Below, piece by piece: positions 28,344-37,194 of a DNA stretch of 64,000 nucleotides. The notes under the pieces were generated by a model. The model was given only the letters and a program-made list of their open reading frames with translations. It was not told where the DNA came from and ran no database searches. The DNA is from Paenibacillus sp. CAA11 (GTDB taxonomy: Bacteria; Bacillota; Bacilli; Paenibacillales; Paenibacillaceae), in NCBI RefSeq assembly GCF_003060825.1, contig NZ_CP028922.1, forward strand, positions 3,145,001 to 3,209,000, read 5' to 3'. Numbering within the stretch: the first letter of the stretch is position 1; every line of letters begins with the position of its first letter. Both the position numbers and the translations under genes were made by a program.

Positions 28344-29678
28344 CTATAAAAGATCTGCAGCAATCTGTGCTAGCTTAGAGCGCTCTCCTTTTTCCAAAGT
28401 AATATGGCCGCTTATTCCCTGGTTCTTAAACCGTTCAACAATATAGGTTAGCCCATTGCTAGCTGCATCTAGATAGGGGTGGTCGATCTGCTCCGGGTCC
28501 CCCATCAAAATGATCTTGCTCCCTTCTCCCACTCTGGATACAATGGTCTTCACTTCGTGCCTGGATAAATTCTGGGCCTCATCCACGATAATGAACTGAG
28601 CTGGGATGGATCTTCCGCGGATATAAGTCAGAGCCTCAACCTGGATACTCCCTAGTCCCATTAGAATCTTATCAATATCTCCCGACTTCTTCGTGTCAAA
28701 TAGAAATTCAAGATTATCGTAAATCGGCTGCATCCAAGGACGCAGCTTCTCCTCCTTCTCCCCCGGCAAATAACCGATATCCTTTCCCATCGGCACCACC
28801 GGTCGAGCAATAAGCAGCTTCTTGTATTTATGCTCGTCTTCAACCTTTAAGAGTCCGGCAGCAAGCGCTAGCAGCGTTTTCCCTGTGCCTGCCTTCCCGG
28901 TAATGGTGACCAGTGGTATTTCGTCGTTCAAAAGCAGCTCCAACGCCATCCTCTGCTGAGCATTTCTGGCATTGATCCCCCACACAGGTTCATTGCTTAA
29001 ATAGAGGGGCTCTAAGCGGGAGGCATCTTCCGTAACCTTTAGCAGTGCAGATTTGCCGCTGCCCATCTCATCCTTAAGAATCACAAACTCATGAGGATAG
29101 AGGGAACAGTTCAACCCCAGAGCATTTACTAGCAGGTAACGGTATGTGTAGAATTGATCGATGATTGATGGATGAACCTTAATAGAGCAATAACCACCAT
29201 ATATATCAGAGGGCCCGGCGGCGGTCCGGTCAGATAAATAATCCTGAGCTGTCATACCGAGCACATCTGCTTTAATGCGGACCAAGACATCCTTGCTGAC
29301 CAAGACGACAGGACGAGGGGACTCCAGCTCCTGCTGTTCAAAATGATAGTTCAAGGCAACTGCCAAAATCCGATTATCATTTGTAATTTCGCCGAACATC
29401 TCCTGCACCCTAACAAAGCTGCGATGATTAAGCTCCACCTTTAAGCTTCCGCCATGATCCAGCAGGACCCCGTTATGAAGATGCCCCTTTTCTCTGAACC
29501 CATCCAGCAGGCGAGAGACCCCTCTCGCATTCCTTCCAATCTCATCGGCGTTTCTCTTCTTAGAATCAATCTCTTCCAGGACGATGGCCGGGATAACCAC
29601 TTCATGCTCTTCAAAAGCAAAAATCGCATTAGGATCATGTAATAGTACATTCGTATCCAACACAAATATTTTTTTCAC
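28344..29678 (-). CDS. PIN-domain PhoH-family ATPase (YlaK-like)
   Basis: Two domains: an N-terminal PIN nuclease-like domain (about 1-130; FVLDTNVLLHDP with the first acidic residue, VIPAIVLEEIDSKK) and a C-terminal PhoH ATPase (about 230-440) with Walker A GKAGTGKTLLA and Walker B FIIVDEAQN. Such proteins (PhoH2/YlaK) are linked to RNA unwinding and cleavage; in some bacteria they pair with an antitoxin, but none is visible here. The GTG at 29678 has GGAGGG 7 nt upstream and gives 444 aa, the YlaK length; a longer in-frame reading to 29873 lacks family similarity. Confidence 0.88.
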   Translation of the reverse strand: MKKIFVLDTNVLLHDPNAIFAFEEHEVVIPAIVLEEIDSKKRNADEIGRNARGVSRLLDGFREKGHLHNGVLLDHGGSLKVELNHRSFVRVQEMFGEITNDNRILAVALNYHFEQQELESPRPVVLVSKDVLVRIKADVLGMTAQDYLSDRTAAGPSDIYGGYCSIKVHPSIIDQFYTYRYLLVNALGLNCSLYPHEFVILKDEMGSGKSALLKVTEDASRLEPLYLSNEPVWGINARNAQQRMALELLLNDEIPLVTITGKAGTGKTLLALAAGLLKVEDEHKYKKLLIARPVVPMGKDIGYLPGEKEEKLRPWMQPIYDNLEFLFDTKKSGDIDKILMGLGSIQVEALTYIRGRSIPAQFIIVDEAQNLSRHEVKTIVSRVGEGSKIILMGDPEQIDHPYLDAASNGLTYIVERFKNQGISGHITLEKGERSKLAQIAADLL

Positions 29679-29810
29679 TCTTATCCCCTCCACCGCGATC
29701 AGTGCATCCTCTTCATTACATACATATTTAATGGGTGTGCCTGGCAGAATAGAAAAAAGATAATTACCGGATGTCCTGCATCTACAGCTGCCCAAAAGAC
29801 AGGCCATAGA

Positions 29811-29847
29811 AAAAAAGAGCTCTAGCGCGTTATTGCGCAGAGCTCTT
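29811..29847 (-). terminator. terminator overlapping the end of the FMN-binding protein gene
   Basis: 13-bp stem (29815-29828 with 29835-29847, one bulge) followed by a T-run on the minus strand. The TAA at 29830 is inside the loop, so the last codons of the gene form the hairpin. Confidence 0.88.
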
Positions 29848-30270
29848 GTGCATGGCAGAGAGAACCTGAGCATCTAGCTCATCTGCCGCCCGCCGATCAT
29901 AAATTTTGGTATAGGTAGGTGCCGAAGCAAGCTGTGCTCCGTAAAATAAAGCATTGCGTACAGCCTCTATCGTTAGCTCAAAACAGCACATCGGAAAAGG
30001 TACATTCTCCAGCGGGTCCTGCAGAACAGACACCCGTCCGTTAATCGCATAGATCGTATCTTCTCCAAAGACACTGATCGTAGCCAAAGGATTAATCTTA
30101 AGATTACGAACTAATCTTGAACGGTGATCCAGCGCAAAACGAAGCGTGGAATAATTAGCTGCATATATCCATGAAATCGCACTGGACGTCGGTCCCCCGC
30201 ATTCTGCATCAACTGTATTCAGCAGGACAAATGTTTCGGATTGGAGCATCGTGTATAGCGATTCAGTCAA
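29830..30270 (-). CDS. pyridoxamine 5'-phosphate oxidase-like FMN-binding protein
   Basis: Small split-barrel flavin/haem-binding fold: LLNTVDAECGGPTSSAISWIYA at the N-terminus, then RFALDHRSRLVRNLKINP and ATISVFGEDTIYAINGRVSV, the pattern of the PNPOx-like family. The function is unknown; the residues of true pyridoxamine oxidases are not evident. 146 aa. The apparent start is a TTG at 30270 with only a weak upstream GGGAT; an ATG seven codons in is an alternative. The gene ends inside its own terminator. Confidence 0.7.
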   Translation of the reverse strand: MTESLYTMLQSETFVLLNTVDAECGGPTSSAISWIYAANYSTLRFALDHRSRLVRNLKINPLATISVFGEDTIYAINGRVSVLQDPLENVPFPMCCFELTIEAVRNALFYGAQLASAPTYTKIYDRRAADELDAQVLSAMHKSSAQ

Positions 30271-30367
30271 CTGTGTAACGGATCCCGAAATGGTAATCTA
30301 CCTCCATGGGTACAACAGAATTTAACATATTATAGCACATAAGATCCGCTGTCTTCCATTTCCTCCG

Positions 30368-31435
30368 CTACTTTGCAGAAGTTTCACTAGTAGAGCGAGT
30401 TCCCGCCAGCTCCTCCTGTAGTGCCTCCTTCGCTTTGTTGATCTCGTTGTCACTTAAATACACATAAGGACTCTTCCAATCCCCAACCAGCGGTACAAAG
30501 CGAACATTTTGCTTTGAGATATTCCAATAAGTCATGATCATGTCTTTGATCTGTTGTGATTCCAGGTCAGTGGTCATATTGTCTCCTACCGATTTAATCA
30601 CCTTATCGGCATTAAGAACCCCATTGAGTGATTTAGCCTGGTCCATCAATGCATGCAACACTTCATTCTGGCGCCGGTTGCGGTCAAAGTCATCAGAAGC
30701 CGCCGTCTTCGGCTTACAGTTGGATTTACGGTAACGGACATAATCCAAGGCTTGTTTGCCGTCTAGATGCTGCTCCCCTTTTTTCAGATTAATGTTTGTT
30801 CCATCCGCCTTGTCAACGTAACACATATTCTTATCCACATTAACATCTACCCCGTCAAGAGCATCTACAATATCCCGAAATCCTTGAAAGTTCAGCACGG
30901 TTACATAGTCGATGTCAAGGTTAAAAAACTTGCCCATCATCGTCTTCATCTCTGATTCTGCAGAAATGCCGGACTCCTTCGCTTCCCGTAGGAAGATAGG
31001 GTAAAACGCGTTAATCTTATTCGTCTTGTAGCCCTTCAGCGAAATCCGGGTGTCTCTCGGTACAGATACAAGCGTAGCCGTCTTAGTCTGCGGGTTCATC
31101 ACCATCAACATGATGACGTCACTAAGGTGCGTCTTGGATTCAGGACGGTAATCCGTCCCAAGCAGCAGCATAGAGATCGGTTTGACTTTAGCGGATCTTG
31201 CTGGGTCCAGCGGTTTATCCGTACCCGCTTCATTAATTGTCGAATTCAGACTCCATAAAGTGCGGCCAGCCCAAATACCCACCACGATCAATACAATAAG
31301 CATAATACCCAATACTGTCTTTAGAAAAACCTTGCCCGGACTGGATTTTTTCTTCTTCTTCCTGGGAGACGCCGCCGGTTTCCCCGTCCGTTGGCTTCGC
31401 TCTCTTGGCGGGAGCCCTCTGCCGGATGTGCCCAT
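30368..31435 (-). CDS. LCP (LytR-CpsA-Psr) cell-wall polymer ligase
   Basis: Membrane-anchored phosphotransferase that moves wall teichoic acid or other glycopolymers from undecaprenyl lipid carriers to peptidoglycan. A basic cytoplasmic tail (about 1-38, KKKKKSS), one membrane helix (about 40-62) and an extracellular LCP domain are visible. LLLGTDYR, VSVPRDTRI and DYVRYRKSNC contain the conserved Asp and Arg residues of the active site. ATG at 31435 with AAAGGGG 9 nt upstream. TagT/U/V-like; the polymer cannot be told. It stands alone between two terminators. Confidence 0.92.
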   Translation of the reverse strand: MGTSGRGLPPRERSQRTGKPAASPRKKKKKSSPGKVFLKTVLGIMLIVLIVVGIWAGRTLWSLNSTINEAGTDKPLDPARSAKVKPISMLLLGTDYRPESKTHLSDVIMLMVMNPQTKTATLVSVPRDTRISLKGYKTNKINAFYPIFLREAKESGISAESEMKTMMGKFFNLDIDYVTVLNFQGFRDIVDALDGVDVNVDKNMCYVDKADGTNINLKKGEQHLDGKQALDYVRYRKSNCKPKTAASDDFDRNRRQNEVLHALMDQAKSLNGVLNADKVIKSVGDNMTTDLESQQIKDMIMTYWNISKQNVRFVPLVGDWKSPYVYLSDNEINKAKEALQEELAGTRSTSETSAK

Positions 31436-31476
31436 ATTGGTCAACCCCTTTTATCAGTCTTCATGATCTTGGAACA

Positions 31477-31508
31477 GAAAAATATCGGCCGCGGAAGCGA
31501 CCGATATT
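31477..31508 (-). terminator. terminator after typA
   Basis: 12-bp stem AATATCGG(T/C)CGC with a TTCC loop (31481-31492 with 31497-31508) followed by a T-run on the minus strand, about 93 bp after the typA stop. Confidence 0.85.
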
Positions 31509-31600
31509 CTCTCTATACGGCTAAACGGCCGCTCCACTTCAAACTAACGTTCTTACCTTCAAAAAGTTTCATTTGCCGTCAAATGTCGAGCTCTTCAAGC

Positions 31601-33442
31601 TTAGGCATTTGCCTCAGCATTTTTGCGATGCTTCTCTGCGCGTTCACGCTCGCTCTTGTTCAGGATCTTCTTACGAAGACGCACAGATTTAGGCGTAATC
31701 TCACAGTATTCATCGTCATTCAAATATTCCAGGGCCTGTTCCAAAGAGAACAGACGAGGTGTCTTCATCTTGACGGTATCATCTTTCGTTGCCGAACGAA
31801 CGTTGGTCAACTGCTTCTCTTTGCAAATATTAACAACAATATCATTATCGCGGGTATGCTCGCCCACGATCATACCTTCATAAATCTCAGTGCCCGGTTC
31901 TACGAAGAGAATACCGCGATCCTCGATAGACAGGATACCATACAAAGTAGATACCCCGTTCTCGCTCGATACCAACACACCCTCGTGACGCCCACCAACT
32001 TGTCCGCCAATCAGCGGTCCATAGCTATCGAACGCATGGTTCATCACACCATAGCCGCGAGTGAGTGTCAAGAAATGCGTGCTGTATCCGATCAGGCCAC
32101 GGGCAGGAATCAGGAATTCAAGGCGAACTTGGCCCGTTCCGTTGTTAACCATGTTAACCATCTCTGCCTTACGGGAGCCTAAGCTCTCCATGACCGCTCC
32201 CATGCTCTCTTCCGGAACATCAATCATGAGCCGTTCAACCGGCTCCATCTTAACGCCATCGATCTCTTTGACGATAACTTCCGGCTTGGATACCTGCATC
32301 TCGTATCCTTCGCGGCGCATATTCTCAATCAGGATGCCAAGGTGGAGCTCACCGCGGCCTGATACGATGAACGCATCCGGGCTGTCAGTTTCATCCACAC
32401 GCAAACTGACATCAGTTTCGAGTTCCTTGAGCAGACGCTCACGAAGCTTACGGGAGGTTACCCATTTGCCTTCACGTCCTGCAAACGGACTGTTGTTCAC
32501 AAGGAACGTCATCTGCAGGGTAGGCTCGTCAATCTTAAGGACAGGCAGCGCTTCAGGCTGGTTCGGATCGGCGATGGTCTCCCCGATGTTGATGTCCTTG
32601 ATTCCGGCAATCGCCACGATATCGCCAGCGCCCGCTTCCGGAATCTCTACACGGCGCAGCCCTTGGAAGCCAAACAGCTTCTCAATGCGGGCCGACTTCT
32701 TGCTGCCGTCACGCTGAATAACGGTAACCGGCTGTCCTTGACGGATGATACCGCGGTTAACCCGGCCGATGGCAATCCGGCCCAAATATTCATTGTAGTC
32801 CATAAGTGTAACGAGAAATTGAAGAGGCTCATCCACCTTCTCTGTTGGAGATGGGATATGCTCGATAATCGTCTCGTACATTGCAAGCATATTATCATCC
32901 TGTTTCTCAGGATCCAAGCTCGAAGTCCCGTTCAGGGCAGAAGCATAAACAACCGGGAACTCCAGCTGCTCATCGGAGGCTTCCAATTCAATGAACAGAT
33001 CAAGCACTTCATCAATAACTTCTGCTGGACGTGCTGCAGGACGGTCAATCTTGTTCACAACAACGATTGGAGTCAGGTTGGATTCAAGCGCCTTGCGAAG
33101 TACGAACTTGGTCTGAGGCATGCAGCCTTCATAAGCATCTACGACAAGAAGAACGCCATCAACCATCTTCATGATCCGCTCCACCTCGCCGCCAAAGTCG
33201 GCGTGGCCTGGTGTATCCACAATATTAATCAAGAAGTCCTTGTAGGTGATCGCTGTATTCTTCGCCAAAATGGTGATACCGCGCTCCCGCTCCAAATCAT
33301 TGGAGTCCATTGCGCGTTCTTGAACGGCTTCGTTCTCCCGGAAAATTCCGGATTGTTGTAAAAGTTTATCGACAAGTGTAGTTTTGCCGTGGTCGACGTG
33401 GGCAATAATCGCAATGTTGCGAATTTGTTCTCTGGATTGCAT
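31601..33442 (-). CDS. typA: TypA/BipA, ribosome-associated translational GTPase
   Basis: Elongation-factor-like GTPase involved in 50S assembly, especially under cold and stress. G motifs: [12 protein letters not shown] (G1, near residue 15), RGITI (G2), DTPGHADFG (G3), VVNKIDRP (G4). Domains III, V and the BipA-specific C-terminal domain (ending near [13 protein letters not shown]) are complete; 613 aa is full length. GGAG lies 7 nt before the ATG. It is transcribed from its own promoter at 33527-33554 with a hairpin in the leader. Confidence 0.97.
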   Translation of the reverse strand: MQSREQIRNIAIIAHVDHGKTTLVDKLLQQSGIFRENEAVQERAMDSNDLERERGITILAKNTAITYKDFLINIVDTPGHADFGGEVERIMKMVDGVLLVVDAYEGCMPQTKFVLRKALESNLTPIVVVNKIDRPAARPAEVIDEVLDLFIELEASDEQLEFPVVYASALNGTSSLDPEKQDDNMLAMYETIIEHIPSPTEKVDEPLQFLVTLMDYNEYLGRIAIGRVNRGIIRQGQPVTVIQRDGSKKSARIEKLFGFQGLRRVEIPEAGAGDIVAIAGIKDINIGETIADPNQPEALPVLKIDEPTLQMTFLVNNSPFAGREGKWVTSRKLRERLLKELETDVSLRVDETDSPDAFIVSGRGELHLGILIENMRREGYEMQVSKPEVIVKEIDGVKMEPVERLMIDVPEESMGAVMESLGSRKAEMVNMVNNGTGQVRLEFLIPARGLIGYSTHFLTLTRGYGVMNHAFDSYGPLIGGQVGGRHEGVLVSSENGVSTLYGILSIEDRGILFVEPGTEIYEGMIVGEHTRDNDIVVNICKEKQLTNVRSATKDDTVKMKTPRLFSLEQALEYLNDDEYCEITPKSVRLRKKILNKSERERAEKHRKNAEANA

Positions 33443-33478
33443 GGTTTGTCTCCATATCCTTTCTGGTCTCTAGTTCAC

Positions 33479-33513
33479 AAAAGAAGCGCCGGATCAGTAA
33501 TTGGCCGACGCTT
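33479..33513 (-). promoter_or_regulatory. hairpin with U-run in the typA leader
   Basis: Arms AAGCGTCGG (33505-33513) and CCGGCGCTT (33484-33492) with an 12-nt loop, then CTTTT, reading on the minus strand. It lies downstream of the typA promoter and about 40 bp before the typA start, so it is either the terminator of the upstream membrane gene overlapped by a promoter or an attenuator/stabilising hairpin of typA mRNA. Confidence 0.6.
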
Positions 33514-33526
33514 TCATATCCCCTAT

Positions 33527-33554
33527 ATTATACGCTAAATTGAGTATAATTCAA
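33527..33554 (-). promoter_or_regulatory. typA promoter
   Basis: TTGAAT (33549-33554), 16-bp spacer, TATAAT (33527-33532) on the minus strand, about 85 bp upstream of the typA start. Confidence 0.75.
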
Positions 33555-33569
33555 GAACTTATCATCAGA

Positions 33570-34064
33570 TCACCAACCGCGGCGATTTCTTCCTCGAAAT
33601 CCAATCAGCCCGAGCCCGCCGATTATAAGGATTAAGGCAATCAGATAAACCGCTGAGAAAGCCAGCAGTGTAATCACAAACAGCAGGATGGAAATGGCGA
33701 TAAGTCCCAATGCCAGCGATAAAATGCCCGGCTGACGGAAGCGGGAGGCTCTGTCGAATTCCAGCAGTCCTGCACCTATACCCAGTATAAAACCTGGCCA
33801 CAAAAAACGTAATGTCTGCCAGCCCCACAGGTTCCCAATGCAGAAGAGCAGCCCGTAAATCACCAGAATGCCTCCGGGAACAAGCGCTGCCGCAGGAACT
33901 TTACGGCCGATATACAAAAGATGCAGCAAGATCCCCGGAATTAGGAATAGCAAAGGCCAGAGCGCACTGCCCAAAAAGGAAAAGACGCCCCACTTTCCCA
34001 GCAAAATAATAATGCCGGCCGCTACAATAATAACCCCGGTCATCAATTTGTTGTTATCGGACAC
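33570..34064 (-). CDS. multi-helix membrane protein of unknown function (LiaI/LiaF-like N-terminal region)
   Basis: About 164 aa with six or seven short hydrophobic helices and few charged loops, ending in GFRGRNRRGW. The pattern of paired small helices rich in Gly/Leu (AAGIIILLGKWGVFSF, WPLLFLIPGILL) recalls the membrane domain of LiaI/LiaF-type proteins (DUF5668-like), but I cannot assign it. Two in-frame GTGs (34073, 34064) follow GGAAGGTG; I use the inner one. No terminator follows except the hairpin in the typA leader, so readthrough into typA is likely. Confidence 0.55.
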   Translation of the reverse strand: MSDNNKLMTGVIIVAAGIIILLGKWGVFSFLGSALWPLLFLIPGILLHLLYIGRKVPAAALVPGGILVIYGLLFCIGNLWGWQTLRFLWPGFILGIGAGLLEFDRASRFRQPGILSLALGLIAISILLFVITLLAFSAVYLIALILIIGGLGLIGFRGRNRRGW

Positions 34065-34185
34065 TACAATCACGCACCTTCCGAAATAAACATGATGAAG
34101 GACTGGCTCCTGGCAAATTACGACATCCCTCGCTCTCTATTTTAATGGATTTTTTCGTAAAAAACTACTTTTTGATCTTTTTTCA

Positions 34186-34224
34186 GAAAAAACAACAGGC
34201 AGGCCGCTTGAGGGCGGCCTGCCT
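34186..34224 (-). terminator. terminator after the minus-strand terC gene
   Basis: Perfect 11-bp GC-rich stem AGGCAGGCCGC/GCGGCCTGCCT (34197-34207 with 34214-34224) followed by a T-rich tract on the minus strand, 19 bp after the stop. Confidence 0.92.
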
Positions 34225-34242
34225 TACATATAAAATACAGCT

Positions 34243-34902
34243 TTATCTCCGATTCCATAGATATCCGTGGATAAATCCAATCAGCACAGCCCCAACTGCA
34301 AACACTGCCGGAATACCGGCTGCAAGCCCAGGGGCTATGCTGTGAAGCAACTGTCCCAGCTTGGGATCGTGCAGCAGCATTTTACCTGCGGTAAAAGCTA
34401 GGATTCCTGCTCCCGCATAGATCAGTGCAGGATAGCGATGCAGCCAGTCCGCAATCAGGTTGCTGCCCCAAATCACAATGGGGATACTGATCGCAATACC
34501 TATCACCAATATGGCAACATCTCCATTCGCCAATGCAGCAATGGCTAGGACATTATCCAGACTCATTATGAAATCTGCTGCCAGAATAGTCTGAACCGCC
34601 TTCCATACCGTTGCTGCGCTATGTACCCGGGAGTCCTCCTCCTTCTGCAGCATAAGCTTAAAGGCGATTCCTGCAAGCAGAATTCCTCCGCAGGCCTGAA
34701 TAAAAGGGACACGCAATAATATAACTGCGATCCAAGTCAGAAGGCAGCGAAGCAGCACAGCTCCGACCGCTCCCCACCAGACTGCTTTTCTGCGCTGTGC
34801 AGGAGGAAGGTTCTTGCTGGCCATTGCGATTACTACCGCATTATCTCCACTAAGAACCAGGTTTATCATCAAGATTTCAATTAACAGCATGATCCATTCC
34901 AC
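34243..34902 (-). CDS. TerC-family integral membrane protein (YjbE-like)
   Basis: Seven hydrophobic helices and the TerC hallmarks SGDNAVVIAMAS near the N-terminus and MSLDNVLAIAALAN in the middle, each with Asp-Asn pairs thought to bind a divalent metal. Relatives export Mn2+, with links to metalation of secreted proteins. 219 aa. GTG start with GGAGGG 7 nt upstream. It is divergent from a second TerC gene 268 bp away and clearly related to it, suggesting an old duplication. Confidence 0.88.
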   Translation of the reverse strand: MEWIMLLIEILMINLVLSGDNAVVIAMASKNLPPAQRRKAVWWGAVGAVLLRCLLTWIAVILLRVPFIQACGGILLAGIAFKLMLQKEEDSRVHSAATVWKAVQTILAADFIMSLDNVLAIAALANGDVAILVIGIAISIPIVIWGSNLIADWLHRYPALIYAGAGILAFTAGKMLLHDPKLGQLLHSIAPGLAAGIPAVFAVGAVLIGFIHGYLWNRR

Positions 34903-35078
34903 TGGCCTTCCCTCCCTATATTTCTCAGATGTATGCGGAAAAAGGCCAAGCTATGCTTTTTCTAGTGATCTGTGTTTTAATAAGAAAGGAGCTTTGAAAT
35001 GAACTTTTCTTTTTGAATCCTTTTAAACCTCTGTCTCGTATTACATTTGTGCTGGGCTAAGCAATGTTTTGCCCTTGC

Positions 35079-35107
35079 TTGAATTTTTGTACATAGGGGT
35101 ATTATAT
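35079..35107 (+). promoter_or_regulatory. candidate promoter of the plus-strand terC gene
   Basis: TTGAAT (35079-35084), 17-bp spacer, TTATAT (35102-35107), about 64 bp before the start. The -10 is imperfect. The rest of the 34903-35170 divergent gap shows no riboswitch that I can recognise. Confidence 0.45.
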
Positions 35108-35170
35108 TAGACGAGTTTTTTGTTTCTGCATGGCCCAAAGATATGAACTTCATTGGAGGAAGTGACACAG

Positions 35171-35872
35171 TTGGAATTATTCAGTATGACTTTTTTTCTG
35201 GCTCTGATTAACATCATCTTTATCGACCTGATCCTTGCCGGAGATAACGCTATTGTCATCGGTATGGCAGCCCGAAAGCTCCCGAAGTCTGTTCAGAAAA
35301 AAGCTATCCTATATGGAACAGGGGGCGCTGTTCTTCTCCGTATTCTAGCAACCCTGGTCGTTGTATGGCTCCTGAGAATCCCTTGGCTGCTCGCCGTAGG
35401 TGGGCTCCTCTTGATATTCATAGCATATAAAGTCTTGACCGATGAGGGAGATCACGACACCATTGATGCCAAGGACGCTTTGTGGCCGGCCGTAAGAACC
35501 ATCGTCATCGCAGATGCCGCTATGGGACTGGACAATGTCATCGCCGTAGCCGGTGCATCGAACCAGCATAGCATCCTAGTCATTATCGGGCTCTTGATCA
35601 GTGTGCCTATTGTCGTATGGGGCAGCACCATTTTCATCAAGCTTCTCACTTGGTTCCCATGGATAGCTTACCTGGGTGCGGGAATTTTGGCTTACACCGC
35701 AGCGCATATGATTACGGAAGAGCCTAAGCTTCTGCCTTTCCTGGAGGACAAGCCTGTACTCCGGTATGGATTTATCGCTATCGTTATTGTCGGAGTGCTC
35801 GCAGCCGGGTTTGCCCATAAACGCAAGGTCCGTTCTGGACAGAACAAACGTGACTCCCAACCGGCTCATTAA
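35171..35872 (+). CDS. TerC-family integral membrane protein (YjbE-like)
   Basis: Second TerC paralogue, seven hydrophobic helices, with the motifs AGDNAIVIGMAARKLP near the N-terminus and MGLDNVIAVAGASN in the middle. Probably a Mn2+ transporter or metal-handling membrane protein by family. The start is uncertain: GGAGG at 35155-35159 is 11 nt from a TTG (35171) that gives the common N-terminus MELFSMTFFL; a GTG at 35162 is too close. 233 aa. Followed by a bidirectional terminator shared with thiI. Confidence 0.88.
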   Translation: MELFSMTFFLALINIIFIDLILAGDNAIVIGMAARKLPKSVQKKAILYGTGGAVLLRILATLVVVWLLRIPWLLAVGGLLLIFIAYKVLTDEGDHDTIDAKDALWPAVRTIVIADAAMGLDNVIAVAGASNQHSILVIIGLLISVPIVVWGSTIFIKLLTWFPWIAYLGAGILAYTAAHMITEEPKLLPFLEDKPVLRYGFIAIVIVGVLAAGFAHKRKVRSGQNKRDSQPAH

Positions 35873-35886
35873 TATTTAGCCTATGC

Positions 35887-35933
35887 AAATAAGCCTACAA
35901 CCTGTCCCCACCGGGAAGGTTGTAGGCTTATTT
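35887..35933. terminator. bidirectional terminator between terC and thiI
   Basis: Perfect 17-bp stem (35887-35903 with 35917-35933), AAATAAGCCTACAACCT and its complement, with A/T tracts on both outer sides. It serves the convergent terC (+) and thiI (-) genes. Confidence 0.92.
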
Positions 35934-35947
35934 ATGCTGCAGATAGG

Positions 35948-37189
35948 TCAGAACCATTTCTCCGGTACAGTAGTAGTTTGTGCGTCTCTGCCAAAGATCG
36001 TCCCATCTGCTTTGATCGTTAACGTCTCAGTCTGATCCACAGCCCCTTGAATTAGTTCCTCCAGCCCTTCCAGGGTGGCCTCAACCTTCTCAACTACCCG
36101 CAGATTCGGGTTCGTGGTTGGAGATTTGGGGAGAAACAGCGTGCAGCAGTCCTCATAAGGAAGAATGGACAGCTCATAAGTTCCCACCTTCATAGACAGC
36201 TGAATAATCTCCTCCTTATCCATCATAACAAGCGGACGAAGCAATGGAAGATCTGTCGCCCTGCCAATCACATTCATGCTGGATAAAGTCTGACTGGCTA
36301 CCTGTCCCAGGCTCTCCCCGGTCACGATAGCTAGAGCCTTATTCTTCTCCGCAAGCTCGGTTGCAATTCGCAGCATGGCCCGGCGCATGAAGGTAATGAT
36401 CAAATTGTCCTGTCCCGCCTTGGTAAACGCTGTTTGCACTTCTGTAAACGGAACAAGATGAAGCTTAATCTGACTTCCTGAGTATCCGGATAGTATTTTA
36501 GCAAGCTCAATGACTTTGTCTTCTGCCTGTTTGCTTGTGAACGGATAACTGTGAAAATGAACACACTCAATTTCCAGGCCCCTGCGCATAGCCGACCAGC
36601 CGGCAACCGGGCTGTCAATGCCCCCGGATAACAACAGCATGGCCTTTCCATTAGAACCGAAAGGATAGCCTCCTGCAGCGGGGATCACTTCACTGTACAG
36701 GTAGGTCGCTTGTTCGCGAACCTCTACACGCAGCTCAATTTGAGGATGATGGACATCCACCTTGAGAGCAGAGCAAGCCTTCAGGATCGGATCAGCCACC
36801 TGTTTATTCATCTCCTGGGAAGAATAAGGAAACTCCTTCCATACCCTGCGGGCATTAACCTTAAACCGGGTTCCTTCAGCAGGCTGCAACTTACTAATAA
36901 AGTCTGTTGCTGCAGTTAAAATATCTTCAAGCTGTGATTTGGTGCGTAGAACGGGGCTGATAGATGTGATGCCAAACACCTTCTTGAGCTGCCCTATCAA
37001 CTCTTCAGCTGATTCCCCGTTCAACTCAATATACAGACGACCATAATCTTTGATAACTTTAGCCTTTGGAAATGAATCGAGCAGGCTCTTCACATGGGTG
37101 ATGGCTGCTTTCTCAAATTTAGAGCGGTTCTTTCCTTTAACACTAATCTCCCCGAACCGCAGCAGGAGCATATCATAATTAGGCTTCAT
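35948..37189 (-). CDS. thiI: ThiI, tRNA 4-thiouridine synthetase
   Basis: Adds sulfur to U8 of tRNA and may serve thiamine thiazole synthesis. N-terminal ferredoxin-like and THUMP domains (about 1-165) precede an adenylation domain with the PP-loop LLLSGGIDSPVAGW (about 180-193). The protein ends at 413 aa without a rhodanese domain, the normal Gram-positive form, which uses the neighbouring desulfurase for persulfide. It starts 5 bp after the desulfurase stop. Confidence 0.95.
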   Translation of the reverse strand: MKPNYDMLLLRFGEISVKGKNRSKFEKAAITHVKSLLDSFPKAKVIKDYGRLYIELNGESAEELIGQLKKVFGITSISPVLRTKSQLEDILTAATDFISKLQPAEGTRFKVNARRVWKEFPYSSQEMNKQVADPILKACSALKVDVHHPQIELRVEVREQATYLYSEVIPAAGGYPFGSNGKAMLLLSGGIDSPVAGWSAMRRGLEIECVHFHSYPFTSKQAEDKVIELAKILSGYSGSQIKLHLVPFTEVQTAFTKAGQDNLIITFMRRAMLRIATELAEKNKALAIVTGESLGQVASQTLSSMNVIGRATDLPLLRPLVMMDKEEIIQLSMKVGTYELSILPYEDCCTLFLPKSPTTNPNLRVVEKVEATLEGLEELIQGAVDQTETLTIKADGTIFGRDAQTTTVPEKWF

Positions 37190-37194
37190 TGCAA

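Noticed and set aside
29679..29873. Upstream extension of the PIN-PhoH gene
   Set aside because: An open frame reaches 29873, but it lacks family similarity and has no ribosome-binding site; the GTG at 29678 has GGAGGG at 7 nt and gives the normal length.
31391..32717. Plus-strand frames opposite typA and the LCP gene
   Set aside because: No family features, no ribosome-binding sites, and they overlap strongly supported minus-strand genes.
34903..35170. yybP-ykoY manganese riboswitch upstream of the terC genes
   Set aside because: I looked for the conserved GGGGAGUA and CUGA-type motifs and paired stems in both orientations and saw none.
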